From Sulfuritalea sp. (lineage in GTDB: Bacteria; Pseudomonadota; Gammaproteobacteria; Burkholderiales; Rhodocyclaceae): DNA of 64,000 nucleotides. Shown here one piece after another: positions 53,917-62,044 of this stretch (the first letter of the stretch is position 1; every line of letters begins with the position of its first letter). The position numbers and the translations under genes were made by a program. The notes under the pieces are model-generated. The model did no database searches. It was not told the DNA's origin and saw only the letters and a list, made by a program, of their open reading frames with translations. The DNA lies in assembly GCA_023700805.1 (NCBI GenBank), contig JAMPYF010000026.1, positions 1-64,000 on the forward strand, in the 5' to 3' direction.

Positions 53917-55336
53917 CCGACCGCCCCGCCGCCCGAGAACAAGCCCCGCGCCGCCCGACATGCTGCCCAAAATCCTCGTGGTCGACGACGATCGCCACAC
54001 GCGCATCCTGCTCGACCGACTGTTGGCCAAGACGGCGCTGGTGAGCCTGGCGACCGATGGCGCCGAAGCGCGCCGCTTGTTCGCGGCCGGGGATTTCAAC
54101 CTGGTGCTGATGGATCAGCGCCTGCCCGACGACAACGGCATAGATTTGCTGCGCGAGTTTCGCGCCCGCCGGCCCCATCTGGTGAGCATACTGATGACCG
54201 GCTTCGCCGATGTGCGCGACGCCGTGGCGGCGGTACGCGAGGGACTGTTCGATTACCTGACCAAGCCTTTCGAGGACCTCGAAGCGCTCGAAGCCGTGAT
54301 CGGCAAGGCGCTCGAACTCGACCGTGCCTATCGCGAAATCCATGGTCTGCGCGCCCGCCTGTCCGACGCCGCGGACGCGCCGGCCATCATCGGCCAGTCG
54401 CCCGCCATGGAGCGCGTGCTGGGCCAGATACGCCAGGTCGCCGGCCTCGACACCACCGTCTTGCTCGAAGGCGAGAGCGGCACCGGCAAGGATCTCGCCG
54501 CCAAGATGATCCATGCCCTGAGCACGCGCGCCGCGAAGCCGTTTCTTGAAGTGAATTGCGGCGGGCTGCCGGAAACCCTGCTGGAAAGCCTGCTGTTCGG
54601 CTATGAAAAGGGAGCTTTCACGGGAGCGGGCCAGGCCAATGCCGGCTATTTTGAAAAGGCGCACGAGGGCAACCTGTTCCTCGACGAAATCGCCGACATG
54701 AGCCCCAAGTTGCAAAGCAACCTGCTGCGCGTGCTGCAGGACCACAGCGTCACCCGCATCGGCAGCACCCAGCCGCGCCAGGCGGACTTCCGCCTGATCT
54801 GCGCCACCAACCGCCCGCTGCTGGCCGAAGTCAGGGCCGGGCGCTTTCGCGAAGACCTCTACTATCGCATCGCCGTGGTGTCGGTGACCCTGCCGCCGCT
54901 GCGCGAGCGCGCTGGCGACATCGTTTCGCTGGCCACGCACTTTCTCGATGTCTACAGCACGAAGTTCGACAAGATCTGCGGGCCGCTCACGCCGGCCGCC
55001 CTGCAGGCGCTGGAAAGCCAGCGCTGGGAGGGCAATGTGCGCCAGCTCCAGCACTGCATCGAGCGTGCTGTGGCGCTGCATCCGGGCGGCCCGATCGATA
55101 TCCTGCATCTGTTTCCGGCCGACACGCCCGCCACTGGCGCAGCGCGCTGCGACGACGGCGCAACAGTAGCCTCACTCGGCTACCAGGACGCGCGCGCCGA
55201 TTTCGAGCGCGACTATTTCCGCCGTCTGCTCGACGCCGCCGGCGGCAACATATCCGAAGCCGCGCGTCTGGGCGGCATCCCGCGCCAGAATCTGTATGTG
55301 CGCATGAAGCGCTGGGGAATTGTCACTGATAAGTGA
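53909..55336 (+). CDS. NtrC-family sigma-54-dependent response regulator
   Basis: The protein has 475 residues from the ATG overlapping the kinase stop; the ATG at 53960 directly before ILVVDDD is an alternative. The receiver domain has DDD, LMDQRLP (phospho-Asp) and LTKPFE. The AAA+ domain has Walker [15 protein letters not shown] sigma-54 contact loop, Walker [13 protein letters not shown]. The C-terminal Fis helix-turn-helix reads [21 protein letters not shown]. It is followed directly by a sigma-54 promoter and the multihaem cytochrome, which is therefore its most likely target. Confidence 0.93.
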   Translation: MPSRPPRRPRTSPAPPDMLPKILVVDDDRHTRILLDRLLAKTALVSLATDGAEARRLFAAGDFNLVLMDQRLPDDNGIDLLREFRARRPHLVSILMTGFADVRDAVAAVREGLFDYLTKPFEDLEALEAVIGKALELDRAYREIHGLRARLSDAADAPAIIGQSPAMERVLGQIRQVAGLDTTVLLEGESGTGKDLAAKMIHALSTRAAKPFLEVNCGGLPETLLESLLFGYEKGAFTGAGQANAGYFEKAHEGNLFLDEIADMSPKLQSNLLRVLQDHSVTRIGSTQPRQADFRLICATNRPLLAEVRAGRFREDLYYRIAVVSVTLPPLRERAGDIVSLATHFLDVYSTKFDKICGPLTPAALQALESQRWEGNVRQLQHCIERAVALHPGGPIDILHLFPADTPATGAARCDDGATVASLGYQDARADFERDYFRRLLDAAGGNISEAARLGGIPRQNLYVRMKRWGIVTDK

Positions 55337-55338
55337 CA
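55321..55338. promoter_or_regulatory. candidate enhancer of the multihaem cytochrome gene
   Basis: TGTCACT-GATA-AGTGACA is a perfect 7-bp inverted repeat overlapping the regulator stop codon. A second GTGACA half-site (TTGTGACAA) lies at 55351-55359. The main repeat is about 117 bases before the predicted transcript start. Confidence 0.65.
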
Positions 55339-55420
55339 CACGTCTCGATTTTGTGACAATATCAAGGCGGCATTTCCGAAAATTCCATGCCAATCCAAGG
55401 CAGCCAACGACAATCGTCCT

Positions 55421-55436
55421 TGGTACAAGGATTGCG
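55421..55436 (+). promoter_or_regulatory. sigma-54 promoter of the multihaem cytochrome
   Basis: TGGTACA-AGGA-TTGCG has GG and GC separated by ten bases. The predicted start near 55447 gives a 30-base leader to the ATG. Confidence 0.8.
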
Positions 55437-55476
55437 TGTCCAAGTGCAGTCGAGTTTCACAAATAAGGGGACCATC

Positions 55477-57393
55477 ATGAAAAAAACCATAGTCGGCAGC
55501 CTGCTGGCGCTGGCATCCGCGTTCCTGATTTACGGATGCACCGGCGGCGTCAAGACCTACCCGAACATGCCGGTCAAGGGCGTAGTCGAGGACGGCAGCA
55601 AGGAAACCTTCCTCAAGGTCGCCAATGCGACGGTCTGGCTGATCCCCGCCACAGATGTGGCGACGATGGGCAAGACCGCGATCGAAGTCAAGAAGGATGC
55701 CAAGAACGACGAGCCGCTGGAAGACAGCCTCGCCGCCAACCGCGGTCGTTACCAGAACACCAAGACCAACGACAAGGGCGAATTCAGTTTCGCCGACGTG
55801 CCCGGCGGCAAGTACTTCGTCTATGTCGAGCCTGCCACCAGCAAGTATCTGCCGGGCGGCGACAAGTCGCGCAAGGCGCTGGGCACCGACGAACTCGGCG
55901 CCGCGCCGCTGTTGATCAAGATTTCCGGCAACGTGCCCCCGGATGCCAAATACATCGGCAGTTCGGCCTGCATCGAATGCCACGAAGAGCAGCAGCACTT
56001 CACCAAGACCTTGCACCGGCTGGGCATCACGGTGATCGGCAAGCAAAGCAAGCTGCAGGATTTCTCCCGCTTCCCGGACTTCAACAAGGGCCTGAACAAG
56101 CTCATGGCGGGCACCAAGTTCTATTTCTACGGCTTCGACAAGGGGCGCAGTTTCGACAAGTACCAGATCAGCGAAAAGGCGCCCGCCGATGCGTCATCGG
56201 TCAGCTTCACCGCCACCTTCTACAAGGATGGCGACGGCAAGCTCAAGTTCCGCACCGAGAACGCCCGCGATCCCAGCGACAAGCCGCGCGTCTATCCGGT
56301 GGAACTGACCTATGGCGGCGGCGTGTACAAGCAGCGCTACCTGTTCCGTGTCGGCGCCAACCTGTTCCCCTTCGTCCAGTTCAACCAGGATGGCAATGAC
56401 AGCTATGCCGACCGCGGCCGCAAGCAGTGGCGCGACTACCACGGCGACTGGCTGTACAACGAGGAAACCAAGAAGCTGGCCGATCCGGCGCAAGCCAAGT
56501 CCTTCGACAAGGAATGTGCATCCTGCCATTACAACGGCTACACGCTGACCAAGACCGCGGCGGGCGACTACAAGGCCGGCTCGAACAACGATCGCAATGG
56601 CGAACTGGACATCGACGGCGACGGCAAGCCCAACGAAATCAACATGGGCTGCGAAACCTGCCATGGCCCGGGCTCGGTGCACGACAAGGCGAAGGAGATC
56701 GACATGCCGGCCACCATCGTCAGCCCCAACAAGCTGTCGGCGGAACGCGCCTCGATGATTTGCGGCCAGTGCCACAGCCGGCCGCAGGGCCACCTGAAGA
56801 ACGACCAGCCGGTCAATGCCGCCAACAAGATGATGCTGCCGGGCACCGCGCGCAACGTCTTCCTCAAGGACTACACCACGCGCGAGGACGGAGCCGCGAA
56901 GGACTTCTGGGCCGACGGGCTGCATTCCAAGTCCCACCACCAGCAATACACGGACTTCATCAAGTCGTCCAAGTACCGCAACGGCAACCAGCTGGTCGCC
57001 TGCTCCGACTGCCACGACACGCACGGCAACGGCAAGTTCGCGCACCAGATGAAGGCCGACCCGAAGACCGCGGAATCCTGCACCAGCTGCCACAAGGACA
57101 GCACCGACCTGAAGAAGCACCTTGCGGACAAGTCGAAGTGCACGGTGGATGTGGCCAAGGTCACCTGCTCGGACTGCCACAACACCAAGACCATGCAGAC
57201 CGGCGCCGGCTTCGGCAAGGGTCTGACGGGCAAGGACGGCAAGAACTACTGGCTGAACGACATCACTTCGCACGTCTATGACGTCCCGCGCAAGGACAAC
57301 AAGGGCGTCAAGGGCGTCGCGTCGGGCGCGGCCATGCCTATCCCCTATACCAATCCCTGCGGCGCGGCCTGCCACGACACGAAGAACCTCTAG
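55477..57393 (+). CDS. octahaem c-type cytochrome lipoprotein
   Basis: The protein has 638 residues. A lipoprotein-type signal ends at Cys21 (LIYGC), so the protein is probably anchored to a membrane. Residues about 30-145 look like a carboxypeptidase-regulatory-like beta-sandwich (VKGVVEDG, TNDKGEFSFADVPGGKYFVYVEP). After this come seven CxxCH haem sites (CIECH near 165, CASCH near 347, CETCH, CGQCH, CSDCH, CTSCH, CSDCH) and one CxxxCH (CGAACH) at the very end. A long haem-poor stretch separates the first site from the rest. The set suggests extracytoplasmic electron transfer or a reductase, possibly to metal, sulfur or nitrogen compounds. I do not recognise a named family. Confidence 0.9.
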   Translation: MKKTIVGSLLALASAFLIYGCTGGVKTYPNMPVKGVVEDGSKETFLKVANATVWLIPATDVATMGKTAIEVKKDAKNDEPLEDSLAANRGRYQNTKTNDKGEFSFADVPGGKYFVYVEPATSKYLPGGDKSRKALGTDELGAAPLLIKISGNVPPDAKYIGSSACIECHEEQQHFTKTLHRLGITVIGKQSKLQDFSRFPDFNKGLNKLMAGTKFYFYGFDKGRSFDKYQISEKAPADASSVSFTATFYKDGDGKLKFRTENARDPSDKPRVYPVELTYGGGVYKQRYLFRVGANLFPFVQFNQDGNDSYADRGRKQWRDYHGDWLYNEETKKLADPAQAKSFDKECASCHYNGYTLTKTAAGDYKAGSNNDRNGELDIDGDGKPNEINMGCETCHGPGSVHDKAKEIDMPATIVSPNKLSAERASMICGQCHSRPQGHLKNDQPVNAANKMMLPGTARNVFLKDYTTREDGAAKDFWADGLHSKSHHQQYTDFIKSSKYRNGNQLVACSDCHDTHGNGKFAHQMKADPKTAESCTSCHKDSTDLKKHLADKSKCTVDVAKVTCSDCHNTKTMQTGAGFGKGLTGKDGKNYWLNDITSHVYDVPRKDNKGVKGVASGAAMPIPYTNPCGAACHDTKNL

Positions 57394-57410
57394 CAAGGGC
57401 ATTCACCCAG

Positions 57411-57443
57411 CAAAGACCGCCGGCATGTCCGGCGGTTTTCTTA
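57411..57443 (+). terminator. intrinsic terminator after the octahaem cytochrome
   Basis: Perfect 8-bp stem ACCGCCGG / CCGGCGGT with loop CATGT, followed by TTTCTTA. It lies about 25 bases after the stop codon. Confidence 0.88.
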
Positions 57444-57486
57444 TGTCCGAGCGGGACGCGAGGACGGTACCCCCCGGTGGGATGTT

Positions 57487-58140
57487 TCAGCGCACCGGCG
57501 CGATGCCCCACTCGGCGACGCCTTCCGGCAGCCGCAGCGCGTCGTAGCCCTTCTTGCGCAGCAGATCCACGGCATCGCGCGCCATCAGGCAGTAAGGCCC
57601 GCGACAATAGGCGACGACGGTCTTGCCCTTGGGCAGTTCGGCGAGACGCTGCTTGAGTTCGTCGAGCGGAATCGAGCGGGCAAAGGGCAGGTGCGCGGCG
57701 AGATACTCGTCTGCCGGCCTCACGTCGAGCACCACCACCTCGCCCTTGCGCGCCAGCCGGACCAGGCCGTCGCGATCCTGCGGCGCCAGTTCCTTCGGAT
57801 GGCTGACCATCTGCTCTATGACCAGGCGCAACTCCACCAGACGATCTTCCGCAAGCGAATGAATCGCCACCCAAAAATCGGCGACCTGGCGATTGGCGAT
57901 CCGGTAGATCACGTACTTGCCCTGCTTCTCGGTCTCGACCAGATTCGCCGCGCGCAGTTCGCGCAAGTGCGCGCTGGCGAGTTTCATGCTGATGGCCGCT
58001 TCGCGCGCCAGGGCATCGACGGTTTTTTCGCCCTGGCACAGCAGTTCGATCAGTTCCAGCCGCTTCGGACTGCTTGCCGCCTTGCCGATGCGGGCCACCT
58101 GTTCGTAGAGCAGGTCCTTGATCCGTCGCGGGTCATTCAT
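57487..58140 (-). CDS. ArsR-type regulator fused to a rhodanese domain (first copy)
   Basis: The protein has 217 residues. The winged helix is at about 8-95 (ASSPKRLELIELLCQGEKTVDALAREAAISMKLASAHLRELRAANLVE) and a rhodanese domain at about 120-215 with the active loop AYCRGPYCLM. The fusion is widespread and thought to sense persulfide or related sulfur species through its cysteines, repressing sulfide-handling genes. The HTH part has one Cys (LLCQG). It diverges from the DsrE gene across an AT-rich 151-base gap that probably holds both promoters. The start at 58140 is preferred; an upstream frame reads through this gap. Confidence 0.88.
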   Translation of the reverse strand: MNDPRRIKDLLYEQVARIGKAASSPKRLELIELLCQGEKTVDALAREAAISMKLASAHLRELRAANLVETEKQGKYVIYRIANRQVADFWVAIHSLAEDRLVELRLVIEQMVSHPKELAPQDRDGLVRLARKGEVVVLDVRPADEYLAAHLPFARSIPLDELKQRLAELPKGKTVVAYCRGPYCLMARDAVDLLRKKGYDALRLPEGVAEWGIAPVR

Positions 58141-58201
58141 GATGTTCAATCTATTATTTCGCCGATTGTCTGTCAATTTCCATGAATATTGCTTGATGTT
58201 A

Positions 58202-58230
58202 TTGACCTGCCTCAAATAGCTTATTCTAGT
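58202..58230 (+). promoter_or_regulatory. possible sigma-70 promoter of the DsrE gene
   Basis: TTGACC, 17 bases, TCTAGT, in an AT-rich gap between divergent genes. The nearby direct repeat TATTC-TAG-TATTC could bind the ArsR-rhodanese protein. Assignment is tentative. Confidence 0.4.
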
Positions 58231-58291
58231 ATTCATTAGATTGTTAGCCGACAGGGCAGCAACGGCCCGTCATCGAAATCGGAGGCACGAC

Positions 58292-58642
58292 ATGGCCAAG
58301 AATCTGTTCATCCTCAACGACCCGCCCTACGGTACCGAACGCAGCTACAACGCGCTGCGCCTCGCCCGTTCCCTTTTGAACGCGCAGGAAGAGGTGCGCG
58401 TCTTCCTGCTCGGCGACGCCGCCGCCTGTGCCGTCGCCGGGCAGAAAGTGCCTCAGGGCTATTACAACCTCGGCGACATGCTGGGCGGCGTGGTCCGGCG
58501 CAAGGGGGAAATCTCGGTGTGCGGCACCTGCATGGATGCTCGCGGCATTGCCGAGGAGCGCCTGATCGAAGGCGCTGGACGCGGCACCATGGAGATCCTG
58601 ACGCAATGGACGCAGTGGGCCGACAAGGTGCTGGTGTTCTGA
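58292..58642 (+). CDS. DsrE family sulfur-relay protein
   Basis: The protein has 116 residues with the DsrE/TusD fold: KNLFILNDPPYGTERSYNALRLARSLL, VRVFLLGDAAACAVAGQ and a conserved Cys region ISVCGTCMDARG. The Cys in this loop is the usual persulfide carrier; here it is a CxxC pair. Members pass sulfane sulfur between proteins. The ATG follows GGAGG. Its stop overlaps the methyltransferase start (TGATG), coupling the two, and it is divergent from the ArsR-rhodanese regulator. Confidence 0.9.
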   Translation: MAKNLFILNDPPYGTERSYNALRLARSLLNAQEEVRVFLLGDAAACAVAGQKVPQGYYNLGDMLGGVVRRKGEISVCGTCMDARGIAEERLIEGAGRGTMEILTQWTQWADKVLVF

Positions 58643-59265
58643 TGGCCGCGGCGTCCCTGACCGCAACGAACCACAGCGTCGATTTCTTCGACCGGCAATT
58701 TCGTCAACAGATCGGCGGCCGCGATTTCAAACTGAACCCCTTCGAGCTCGTCGCTCTGCCGCATCTCAAGGGACGCGTGCTGGACTTCGGCTGCGGCCTG
58801 GGCAATCTGGCAATCGCCGCCGCCGAAAGCGGCTGCTCGGTGCTTGCCCTGGATGCCAGCCCGGCGGCAATCGAACACCTGCGCCAGCGTGCCGCGCATG
58901 CAGGCCTGCCGATCGAAGCGATCCAAGCCGATTTGCGCGATTACCGCATCGACGGAGATTTCGACTGCGTCGTCTCGATCGGCCTGCTGATGTTCTTCGA
59001 CTGCGCGACGACTGCGCGCACGGTGTCGATGTTGCGCGAGCGGGTGCGTCCGGGTGGCATCGCCGTGATCAATACGCTGATCGAGGGCACCACCTATTCC
59101 GAGATCTTCCAGTCCGGCAGCCACTGCCTGTTGGCGCGCGACGAGCTTCGGCAACGATTCGCCGATTGGGAAATCCTGCATATCGAGTACCGCGATTTCG
59201 AGGCGCCGGGGCAAACGATCAAGTCCTTCGTCACGATCATCGCGCGCAAACCCGGATTGCGATAG
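58642..59265 (+). CDS. SAM-dependent methyltransferase
   Basis: The protein has 207 residues. Class I methyltransferase motifs are LDFGCGLGNLAIAAAESG (motif I), ALDASPAAI, QADLRDYRI and VVSIGLLMFF. It has the look of TehB/thiopurine-type enzymes that methylate chalcogens (tellurite, selenium) or thiols. It is translationally coupled to the DsrE gene, so a sulfur or selenium substrate is plausible; sequence does not fix it. Confidence 0.8.
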   Translation: MAAASLTATNHSVDFFDRQFRQQIGGRDFKLNPFELVALPHLKGRVLDFGCGLGNLAIAAAESGCSVLALDASPAAIEHLRQRAAHAGLPIEAIQADLRDYRIDGDFDCVVSIGLLMFFDCATTARTVSMLRERVRPGGIAVINTLIEGTTYSEIFQSGSHCLLARDELRQRFADWEILHIEYRDFEAPGQTIKSFVTIIARKPGLR

Positions 59266-59421
59266 GGGCGGGTCTGTCTATTCCGGCTTCATCGCTACCC
59301 CGCTGACCGACCGGGCGAATGATGATGAACGCCTTATTCGACCGATCGAAACCCGGCATCCGGCGCCTGCTTTTCCGCTTCTCGGCGAAATCCGCCGGCT
59401 GGCGCGGCCGATACCGTCGTA

Positions 59422-60081
59422 TCAAGCCTCCACGGGAAGTCCTGCTGCCTTCCATTCCGGGAAACCATCGACCAGGCGACGCGCCTTGTAGCCTTTCTCG
59501 CGCAGCAAGGCCACGGCATCGACCGAAAGCAGGCAGTAGGGCCCGCGGCAGTAGGCGATGACCTCGCGCCCCTTGGGCAGGCGGCGCAGGTGGCTGCTGA
59601 GGGCATCGGAAGCGATGTTGATCGCGCCGGGGACGTGTCCGGCCGCGTATTCCTCGGGCGGGCGCACGTCGAGCACGGTGACCAGGCCCTGGCTTACGCG
59701 TTCGAGCAGTTCGCCGGCCGGCACCGGTTCGAGATCGTCGCGCGCCGTGATGTAGGTGCGCAGCAGTTGCGAGACTTCGGCCAGGCGCGATTCGGCGACG
59801 GTGGACAGCGCGCCGAACAGGTCGACCACGTCCGGTCCCGCGACTTCGTAATACACCCGCACTCCCTCTTTGCGCGCCCGCACCAGGCCGGCCTGACGCA
59901 GTTCCTGCAAATGCTTCGAGGCGTTGGCGACGGACAGGTGGGTCATGCCCGCCAGTTCGTCGACGCTGCGCGGCCCCTGTGCCACGAATTCCAGCAGTTC
60001 CAACCGGTTGGCGTGGCCGAGGGCCTTGGCGACGCGCGCCAATTGCGCATAAATGTCCTGCTTGAAGTTTCCGGTTGACAT
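59422..60081 (-). CDS. ArsR-type regulator fused to a rhodanese domain (second copy)
   Basis: The protein has 219 residues. The winged helix (LGHANRLELLEFVAQGPRSVDELAGMTHLSVANASKHLQELRQAGLVR) lacks Cys. The rhodanese domain carries the same active loop AYCRGPYCLL as the first copy, so sensing most likely uses the rhodanese Cys pair. It is a clear paralogue of the protein at 57487-58140. An inverted repeat lies 18 bases before its start and before the divergent sterol-desaturase operon, so both are probably repressed by it. Confidence 0.9.
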   Translation of the reverse strand: MSTGNFKQDIYAQLARVAKALGHANRLELLEFVAQGPRSVDELAGMTHLSVANASKHLQELRQAGLVRARKEGVRVYYEVAGPDVVDLFGALSTVAESRLAEVSQLLRTYITARDDLEPVPAGELLERVSQGLVTVLDVRPPEEYAAGHVPGAINIASDALSSHLRRLPKGREVIAYCRGPYCLLSVDAVALLREKGYKARRLVDGFPEWKAAGLPVEA

Positions 60082-60098
60082 CGTCCGAGCCGCTCCTT

Positions 60099-60124
60099 AT
60101 TATTCAACCAATCAGTTGAATAAT
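60099..60124. promoter_or_regulatory. operator-like palindrome for the second ArsR-rhodanese regulator
   Basis: ATTATTCAAC-CAATCA-GTTGAATAAT has perfect 10-bp arms in the divergent intergenic gap. Size, AT-richness and position fit an ArsR-family operator. Confidence 0.75.
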
Positions 60125-60189
60125 TGAATTATAGGCGATTGTAAGCATTGGCCCTCGCGGGCACAAGCGCCAGTGTAGGAGGAGGAACG

Positions 60190-61053
60190 ATGACATTCAA
60201 TGAATTTGCGCTGGCGAACGAAGCGGCGATCCGGCTTGCCGCCTTCTTCGGCATCTTTGCATTGATGGCGTCTTGGGAGACGGCTGCGCCGCGCCGTACC
60301 CGGCTGCACAGCCGCACCGTGCGCTGGACTGCCAACCTGGGCCTGGTGGTGTTCAACACGGTACTGGTCAGACTGCTCTTCCCTTTTGCCGCGGTGGCTT
60401 TCGCCGTGCTGGCAACGCAGCGCGGCTGGGGCCTGTTGAACAATCTCGCACTGCCGCAGTGGGCGGCGCTGGTGCTCGCCGTGGTCGCGCTGGATTTCGC
60501 CATCTACCTGCAGCACGTGATGTTCCACGCCGTGCCGGCGCTTTGGCGCCTGCACCGGGTGCACCACGCCGATCCTGATTTCGATGTCACCACCGGTGCG
60601 CGCTTCCATCCGATCGAAATCATGCTTTCGATGCTGATCAAGTTTTCCGTGATCGCCGTACTCGGCGCGCCGGCCGCCGCCGTGCTGGTATTCGAGATAC
60701 TGCTCAATGCCACGGCGATGTTCAACCACGCCAACGTCAAGCTGCCGGCTGGGTTCGATGCCCAGCTGCGCTTGTTGCTGGTGACGCCGGACATGCACCG
60801 CGTACACCACTCGACCGACGTGGCCGAGGCCAACAGCAATTTCGGCTTCAACCTGCCCTGGTGGGATCGTTTGTTCGGCACCTATCGCGCCGTCGCGCAA
60901 ATGCCGCAGGAACGCATGGCCATCGGCGTCCAGGGCCTGACCGGCGATCCGCGCTGTGTCAGCCTTGCCGGCCTGCTCGCGATTCCCTTCCTCGACGCCG
61001 GCCGCGATTACGCGATCGGCCATGCCGTGGAGGTGACGCATGAAGCGCCTTGA
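60190..61053 (+). CDS. sterol desaturase/fatty acid hydroxylase family membrane protein
   Basis: The protein has 287 residues and several membrane helices. The histidine boxes of the di-iron family are present: HVMFH, HRVHH, FNHAN, HRVHHS. It is an integral-membrane oxygenase or hydroxylase. The ATG follows AGGAGGA. It ends 14 bases inside the next gene, so the two are translationally linked. Members of this family sit in several sulfur- or oxidant-responsive operons, but a substrate cannot be assigned. Confidence 0.88.
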   Translation: MTFNEFALANEAAIRLAAFFGIFALMASWETAAPRRTRLHSRTVRWTANLGLVVFNTVLVRLLFPFAAVAFAVLATQRGWGLLNNLALPQWAALVLAVVALDFAIYLQHVMFHAVPALWRLHRVHHADPDFDVTTGARFHPIEIMLSMLIKFSVIAVLGAPAAAVLVFEILLNATAMFNHANVKLPAGFDAQLRLLLVTPDMHRVHHSTDVAEANSNFGFNLPWWDRLFGTYRAVAQMPQERMAIGVQGLTGDPRCVSLAGLLAIPFLDAGRDYAIGHAVEVTHEAP

Positions 61054-62044
61054 CGCAAAGCGCGCGGCGCTGATCCTGGCGCTGGCGGCCGGCCTGGTGC
61101 TGGCCTTCGCCAACCGTCAGCAGTTTTCGCAGGAGGCCTTGCAGCTGTGGCTGGCGTCTGCCGGCTGGTGGGCGCCGGTCCTCTTCATCGGCCTCTATGC
61201 CGCCGGCACTGTGCTGTTCCTGCCCGGCTCGGTGCTGACCCTGGCCGCCGGCGCGCTGTTCGGCATCCTGCCCGGCGCGCTCTACAGCCTGGCCGGCGCC
61301 ACGCTGGGCGCGGTGCTGGCCTTCCTCGTCGCGCGCCACCTCGCCGGCAACTGGGTGGCGCAGAAGACCGGCGGCCGCCTCAAGCAACTGATCGAGGGCG
61401 TCGAGGCCGAGGGCTGGCATTTCGTCGCCTTTGTCCGCCTGGTGCCGCTGTTTCCCTTCAACGTGGTGAATTACGCGCTGGGCCTGACACGCATTCCGCT
61501 CGGTGCCTATGCGCTGGCTTCGGCCGTCTGCATGCTGCCCGGCGCGCTGGCCTATGCCTGGCTCGGCCATGCCGGGCGCGCGGCGCTGGCCGGCGATGCC
61601 GACGCCATCCGCAACGGCATGCTGGCGCTGGCCGTGGCCGCGGCGCTGATGTTCCTGCCGCGCCTGGTGCGCCAGTTCAAGGCCGGCCTGATGATCACGC
61701 CGGCAATGCTGCGCGCATTGCAACGCGATGCCGACATCGCCGTGGTGGATGTGCGCGACGCGGCGGACTTCGACGGCGAAACCGGCCATGTCCCCGGCGC
61801 GCTGAACCTGCCGCTGGGCGAACTGCCGGCGCGCATCGCCGAGCTGGAGCCCTGGCGTGCGAACGGCGTGGTGCTGATCTGCCGCACCCAGGTGCGCTCG
61901 AGGCAGGCCGCGCGCCTGCTGGCCAGGCAGGGCTTCAGCGGCCTGCGCGTGGTGCGCGGCGGCATACTCGCCTGGCGCGAACTGGGCTATCCGACCGAAG
62001 GCAAGGCCATCACGGAAAACAGCCTTGGCCTCAATAACGCTTGA
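61040..62044 (+). CDS. VTT membrane domain fused to a rhodanese domain
   Basis: The protein has 334 residues. The N-terminal 220 residues form a VTT/DedA-like membrane domain (FIGLYAAGTVLFLPGSVLTLAAGALFG, FVRLVPLFPFNVVNYALGL). The C-terminal 100 residues are a rhodanese (DADIAVVDVRDAADFDGETGHVPGALNLPL) with active Cys in LICRTQVRS. It may couple sulfane-sulfur transfer to membrane transport. It overlaps the gene before it by 14 bases and the next gene probably begins within it. A second VTT-fusion, to a disulfide oxidoreductase, occurs at 37269. Confidence 0.9.
   Translation: MKRLDAKRAALILALAAGLVLAFANRQQFSQEALQLWLASAGWWAPVLFIGLYAAGTVLFLPGSVLTLAAGALFGILPGALYSLAGATLGAVLAFLVARHLAGNWVAQKTGGRLKQLIEGVEAEGWHFVAFVRLVPLFPFNVVNYALGLTRIPLGAYALASAVCMLPGALAYAWLGHAGRAALAGDADAIRNGMLALAVAAALMFLPRLVRQFKAGLMITPAMLRALQRDADIAVVDVRDAADFDGETGHVPGALNLPLGELPARIAELEPWRANGVVLICRTQVRSRQAARLLARQGFSGLRVVRGGILAWRELGYPTEGKAITENSLGLNNA

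Noticed and set aside
59266-59421. small gene or terminator between the methyltransferase and second ArsR-rhodanese gene
   Set aside because: The short frames here lack ribosome sites and no convincing hairpin with a T-run was found.
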